Assembly: GCA_964432415.1 (NCBI GenBank)
Contig: CAYSNW010000007.1
Span: 1 to 64,000 of the forward strand
Length of the DNA: 64,000 nt
Source of the DNA: JAFECT01 sp964432415
Lineage (GTDB): Bacteria; Pseudomonadota; Alphaproteobacteria; Caulobacterales; Caulobacteraceae
Reading direction: 5' to 3'
This document shows positions 61,217 through 64,000 of this stretch, piece by piece. The position numbers and the translations under genes are program-made. The notes beneath the pieces were generated by a model. It worked only from the letters and a program-made list of their open reading frames with translations, made no database searches and was not told the DNA's origin. Each line of letters starts with the position of its first letter. The first letter of the stretch is position 1.

Positions 61217-61972
61217 TCAGCGGCGGCGCGAACGGGTCGGGCGGATCATGCCGGCCGGCGCCGGGGCCGGGGCGAAGACGCCCGGGATCGGACTGGCCAG
61301 CCGGGCGCGCATGGGGCGCGCCTTGACCGCATAGGTGCGCTTGACCGCCTCCAGCAGGATCAGCCCGGCCGAACCCGGCCAGACCCGCGAACCCAACTGC
61401 TCGAAGCCCTCGGCCCAGCCGGCCAGAGGCGCCCAGGGCGGGACGTACAGCGCCTGGGACCAGGCCACCGGTTCCAGATCCGCCTCGCGCACCAGCACCT
61501 CGAGCTGTCGGCGGGTGAAGGGGCGGCCGTGACCGAAGGGGGTCTTCTCGGCGTGGGACCACAGGCCGGCGCGGGCGGCGGCGACCACGATCACCCGTCC
61601 CGAAGCGGCCAGCACCCGTCCCGCCTCGCGCAGCAGGGCGCCGGCGTCCTCGCTCTCCTCCAGGGCGTGCGCGATCAGGACCCGGTCGAACAGGGCGTTG
61701 GGAAAGGGAAGAGAGTAGTCGTCCACCAGGCAGGCGCGGTTGCGACCGCCCTGGGGCCAGGCCTCGACCCCCTGAGCCATGGGCATGGCGGCCACCACCC
61801 GGCGGGCGGCGGAGAAGCGGTCGAGGAAGGGGGTGCCGTAGCCCAGGCCCAGCACGTCCAGGCCCGCGGCGTCGCCCCAGACCTCGGCCACCTTGCGGGT
61901 CAAGAGCTCACGCGCCGCCAGGCCCAGCGGCTGGGCGTAGAACTCGCGAAGCTCCAGGACGTCGCGGCGCAT
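61217..61972 (-). CDS. Class I SAM-dependent methyltransferase
   Basis: 251 residues from ATG 61972 with GAGGG upstream. The Rossmann fold is visible but the SAM motif is diverged: GLDVLGLGYGTPFLDRF in place of a GxGxG, then LVDDYSLPFPNALFDRVLIAHALEE (two parts) and a post-motif LAASGRVIVVAA. The C-terminal part is basic (RPTRSRRR). This gene type is frequently divergent from gloB in alphaproteobacteria, as here (68-bp gap). The substrate is unknown. Confidence 0.83.
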   Translation of the reverse strand: MRRDVLELREFYAQPLGLAARELLTRKVAEVWGDAAGLDVLGLGYGTPFLDRFSAARRVVAAMPMAQGVEAWPQGGRNRACLVDDYSLPFPNALFDRVLIAHALEESEDAGALLREAGRVLAASGRVIVVAAARAGLWSHAEKTPFGHGRPFTRRQLEVLVREADLEPVAWSQALYVPPWAPLAGWAEGFEQLGSRVWPGSAGLILLEAVKRTYAVKARPMRARLASPIPGVFAPAPAPAGMIRPTRSRRR

Positions 61973-62040
61973 ACGCACCCTCGGTGATTCAACCCGAACC
62001 CAATATAAGGCGCCCGAGCCCTTACCCCTAGGAGAGCGCC

Positions 62041-62790
62041 ATGCCGCTGGACGTCCGCCAGTTCGCCTGCCTGAGCGACAACTATGGCTTCCTGGTCCGC
62101 GACCTGGAGACGGGGACGACGGCGACCATCGACACCCCCGACGCCGACGCCATCCTGGCGGAGCTGGAACGATCCGGCTGGGGGCGGCTGGACCTGATCC
62201 TGAACACCCACTGGCACCCCGATCACGCCGGCGGCAACGCGCGGCTGAAGGCCGAGACCGGATGCGAGATCGTGGGGCCGGAGGAAGTCACCCGCATCGC
62301 GCCGCTGGACCGGACGGTCTCGGGCGGCGAGACGGTGATGCTGGGCTCGACGCCGCTGAAGGTCATCGCCACGCCGGGGCATACGCTGGGCCACATCGCC
62401 TACTGGAGCGAGGCCGACGACATGGCCTTCGTCGGCGACACGATCTTCGCCATGGGCTGCGGGCGGCTGTTCGAGGGCACGGCGGAGCAGATGTGGACTT
62501 CGCTGGGCGCCCTGGCCGCCCTGCCCGCCGATACCCGGGTCTATTGCGCGCACGAGTACACCGCCGCCAACGCGCGCTTCGCCCTGTCGGTGGACGCCGA
62601 TCCGGCGGTGCGCCGCCGCGCGGACGCCGTGTTCGCGGCCCGCGAGCGCGGCGAATGGACGGTGCCGACCACCATAGGCCTGGAGCGGGCGACCAATCCG
62701 TTCCTGCGCGCGCCCGAGCTGGTGGCGGCGGCAAGTCCGGCAGACGCCTTCGGCCAGGTCCGCGCGGCCAAGGACAGCTTCAAGGGATGA
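62041..62790 (+). CDS. gloB: Hydroxyacylglutathione hydrolase (glyoxalase II)
   Basis: 249 residues. Metallo-beta-lactamase fold with the binuclear metal motif THWHPDHAGGN, the further ligands in TPGHTLGH and VGDTIFAMGCGR, and YCAHEYTAANARF in the C-terminal helical domain, which binds glutathione. It hydrolyses S-D-lactoylglutathione to D-lactate and glutathione. AGGAG precedes the ATG. Its stop overlaps the start of the following cupin gene. Confidence 0.96.
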   Translation: MPLDVRQFACLSDNYGFLVRDLETGTTATIDTPDADAILAELERSGWGRLDLILNTHWHPDHAGGNARLKAETGCEIVGPEEVTRIAPLDRTVSGGETVMLGSTPLKVIATPGHTLGHIAYWSEADDMAFVGDTIFAMGCGRLFEGTAEQMWTSLGALAALPADTRVYCAHEYTAANARFALSVDADPAVRRRADAVFAARERGEWTVPTTIGLERATNPFLRAPELVAAASPADAFGQVRAAKDSFKG

Positions 62791-63191
62791 GCGCAGACGA
62801 GATCATCGCGGCGCTCGGCCTGAAGCCCCACCCCGAAGGCGGCTGGTTCACCGAGACCTTCCGCGATCCGGCGAAGGACACGTTCGGGCGCAGCCGCTCG
62901 ACGGCGATCTACTATCTGCTGAAGGCCGGAGAAGCCTCGCACTGGCACCGGGTCGACGCGGTCGAGATCTGGTTCTTCCATGCCGGCGCGCCGCTGGAGC
63001 TCGGAATCGGGCGCGAAACGGTGCGCCTGGGCGCCGACCTCCAGGCTGCAGAACGCCCCCAGGCCGTCGTGCCGGAAGGCGTCTGGCAGGCGGCGCGGAG
63101 CCTGGGCGCCTGGACGCTGGTCAGCTGTGTCGTGGCGCCGGGGTTCGAGTTCGCGGGCTTCGAAATGGCGCCGGAGGGGTGGGCGCCGTAA
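62787..63191 (+). CDS. Cupin-5 (DUF985) family protein
   Basis: 134 residues from an ATG overlapping the gloB stop (ATGA). DUF985 hallmarks: LGLKPHPEGGWFTETFRD, STAIYYLLKAGEASHWHRVDA and the C-terminal LVSCVVAPGFEFAGFEM. A single cupin barrel with His residues that could bind a metal or a sugar; some relatives act on sugar epimers, but activity is unproven. Translationally coupled to gloB. Confidence 0.9.
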   Translation: MSADEIIAALGLKPHPEGGWFTETFRDPAKDTFGRSRSTAIYYLLKAGEASHWHRVDAVEIWFFHAGAPLELGIGRETVRLGADLQAAERPQAVVPEGVWQAARSLGAWTLVSCVVAPGFEFAGFEMAPEGWAP

Positions 63192-63211
63192 CCGAGGCCA
63201 ATGCCGACGGC

Positions 63212-63325
63212 TAGAGCAAGTCATGCGAACGTGGAACCACTTTCCCTCCCGGACATGTTCTAAACTTTTGATTCTAGAGTACAATTTGACGATCAGATGA
63301 GTCCATCCGATCCCATCTCACTCTA
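63212..63325. repeat. 114-bp palindromic repeat family, copy C (degenerate)
   Basis: Starts TAGAGCAAGTCATGC and ends CACTCTA. The first hairpin is decayed (GCGAACGTGG / CCACTTTCCC) and the second partly so (TAGAGTACAATTTGACGATC...), but ACATGTTCTAAAC, GATCAGATGAGTCCATC and the ends align with copies A and B. The final CTA is again the stop codon of the minus-strand neighbour. Confidence 0.85.
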
Positions 63326-64000
63326 GGTGCGCCAGTGCGCCACGAACAGCGTCCCTGTCGGGTCGTCGACCGGAGCGGTGACCACTAGTCCCGGAACCGG
63401 CGCGGAGGGCTTGGGGCGAATTCGCGTGGTGATGTCCAAGCCGCGAGCGCCCTCCGGGCCGGCCAGGAACCCGTGCACGTATCCCTGCTCGAGGTTTACC
63501 TGATTGATCGTATGGGGCGTCAGCCATTGGGCGCGCGTGCGGCGCACGCGGAAGTCCCCCACGGCCTCGAAATCGGCGACGCCGACCATCTCGTAGTTCT
63601 CGACCAGCACGCCGCCCTCGAGGCCGACGGTGACCACATTCCCATAGGTGTGCGCGTGCGGTGCGATTTTCGCCCCCGGCGACAGAATCCAATGCAGCAC
63701 CGTAAACGGATCGCCGCCCGGATTGACCCCGATCTTGCTGGTCCCCGGCGCGACCCCCTGGCCTTCGCCCATCTTCGGCAGCGGGACGTCCGACAGCCGC
63801 ACAGCAAGCGAAGCGAGGGTGGTCAGATAACGGTCCTGGCCCAAGCGCGAGGTGTCCTGCACCAAGGTTCTGGCCAGCGGCACGACTTCAGCCAGGAACT
63901 CCTCGAAGGTCAGGGCGGCGTTGCGGAGGTCCGCGGCCCGCGCCGGCGCCAGGCCCGCAACGCCGCTGGATCCGATCGCGGCGGCGGCCAACCGCAGGAA
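63323..64000 (-). CDS. Secreted cupin-domain protein (N-terminus beyond window)
   Basis: The gene enters from the right edge. The first visible residues FLRLAAAAIGSSGVAGLAP look like the hydrophobic part of a Tat or Sec signal peptide whose start lies outside. After a helical region (LTFEEFLAEVVPLARTLVQD) a cupin motif follows: LHWILSPGAKIAPHAHTYG with the metal-binding histidines, then GLEGGVLVENY. The end is VDDPTGTLFVAHWRT. Periplasmic metal-dependent cupin of unknown activity. Stop codon supplied by repeat copy C. Confidence 0.8.
   Translation of the reverse strand, partial: FLRLAAAAIGSSGVAGLAPARAADLRNAALTFEEFLAEVVPLARTLVQDTSRLGQDRYLTTLASLAVRLSDVPLPKMGEGQGVAPGTSKIGVNPGGDPFTVLHWILSPGAKIAPHAHTYGNVVTVGLEGGVLVENYEMVGVADFEAVGDFRVRRTRAQWLTPHTINQVNLEQGYVHGFLAGPEGARGLDITTRIRPKPSAPVPGLVVTAPVDDPTGTLFVAHWRT

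Overview
The window is GC-rich, densely packed chromosomal DNA whose codon use and gene content point to an alphaproteobacterium of the Caulobacterales (Caulobacter/Phenylobacterium type). The markers are a SapC-like protein, an alphaproteobacterial-type histidyl-tRNA synthetase with a non-canonical motif 2, a Coq7-type ubiquinone hydroxylase, paired M13 metallopeptidases, and a gloB/methyltransferase divergent pair. No phage, plasmid, insertion sequence, CRISPR array or obvious island is visible; the content reads as ordinary core and accessory chromosome. About 70 protein genes, one tRNA-Leu(CAA), several rho-independent terminators and one family of intergenic palindromic repeats are supported.

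Layout. 1-9 kb: a truncated thiolase, a small winged-helix regulator/membrane-protein operon with a perfect palindromic operator, an acyltransferase-3 protein, a CHAP-domain secreted protein, a CorA-type transporter overlapping a double-hotdog thioesterase, an alpha/beta hydrolase and a pentapeptide-repeat protein. 9-19 kb: SapC-like protein, a three-gene SPFH/membrane/hotdog operon, a DsbD/ScsB-type thiol reductant exporter, glucose-6-phosphate isomerase, a serine hydrolase and hisS, followed by a candidate small RNA. 19-33 kb: two tandem M13 peptidases, a KefB/C-like antiporter, a glycine-zipper protein with a tyrosine-heptad stalk, a MarR regulator, a MASE1 hybrid histidine kinase, an SDR, an aldehyde dehydrogenase and tRNA-Leu.

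33-40 kb is the most coherent metabolic block: a minus-strand tyrosine/homogentisate catabolic cluster (hpd, hmgA, fumarylacetoacetate-hydrolase-family gene) interleaved with a periplasmic isoaspartyl peptidase/asparaginase and small membrane proteins. A MarR regulator lies upstream and a double palindrome precedes hpd. Maleylacetoacetate isomerase is not recognisable in the window. 40-50 kb: YqaA/DedA-type protein, dsbB, coq7, small lipoprotein and membrane proteins, a second MASE1 hybrid kinase, an HNH nuclease, an AlkA-type glycosylase, gluQ and a DMT exporter. 50-64 kb: tandem cold-shock proteins, a beta-lactamase-fold hydrolase, an M20 peptidase, an HSL-type esterase, a divergent GST/HxlR pair, a second acyltransferase-3, the pyrD-sixA overlap, gloB and two cupin genes, the last cut by the window end.

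The main unexplained structure is a repeat of about 114 bp (three full copies, one half copy). Every copy sits between the 3' ends of convergent genes, and the element's own terminal TAG supplies the stop codon of the flanking gene at four of the six full-copy ends. Other notable signals are a protein with tyrosine at every seventh residue for eight heptads, an acyltransferase-3 lacking its usual TM1 histidine, a well-initiated 41-residue membrane protein, and a structured candidate small RNA downstream of hisS. I saw no convincing new multi-gene defence or mobile system.
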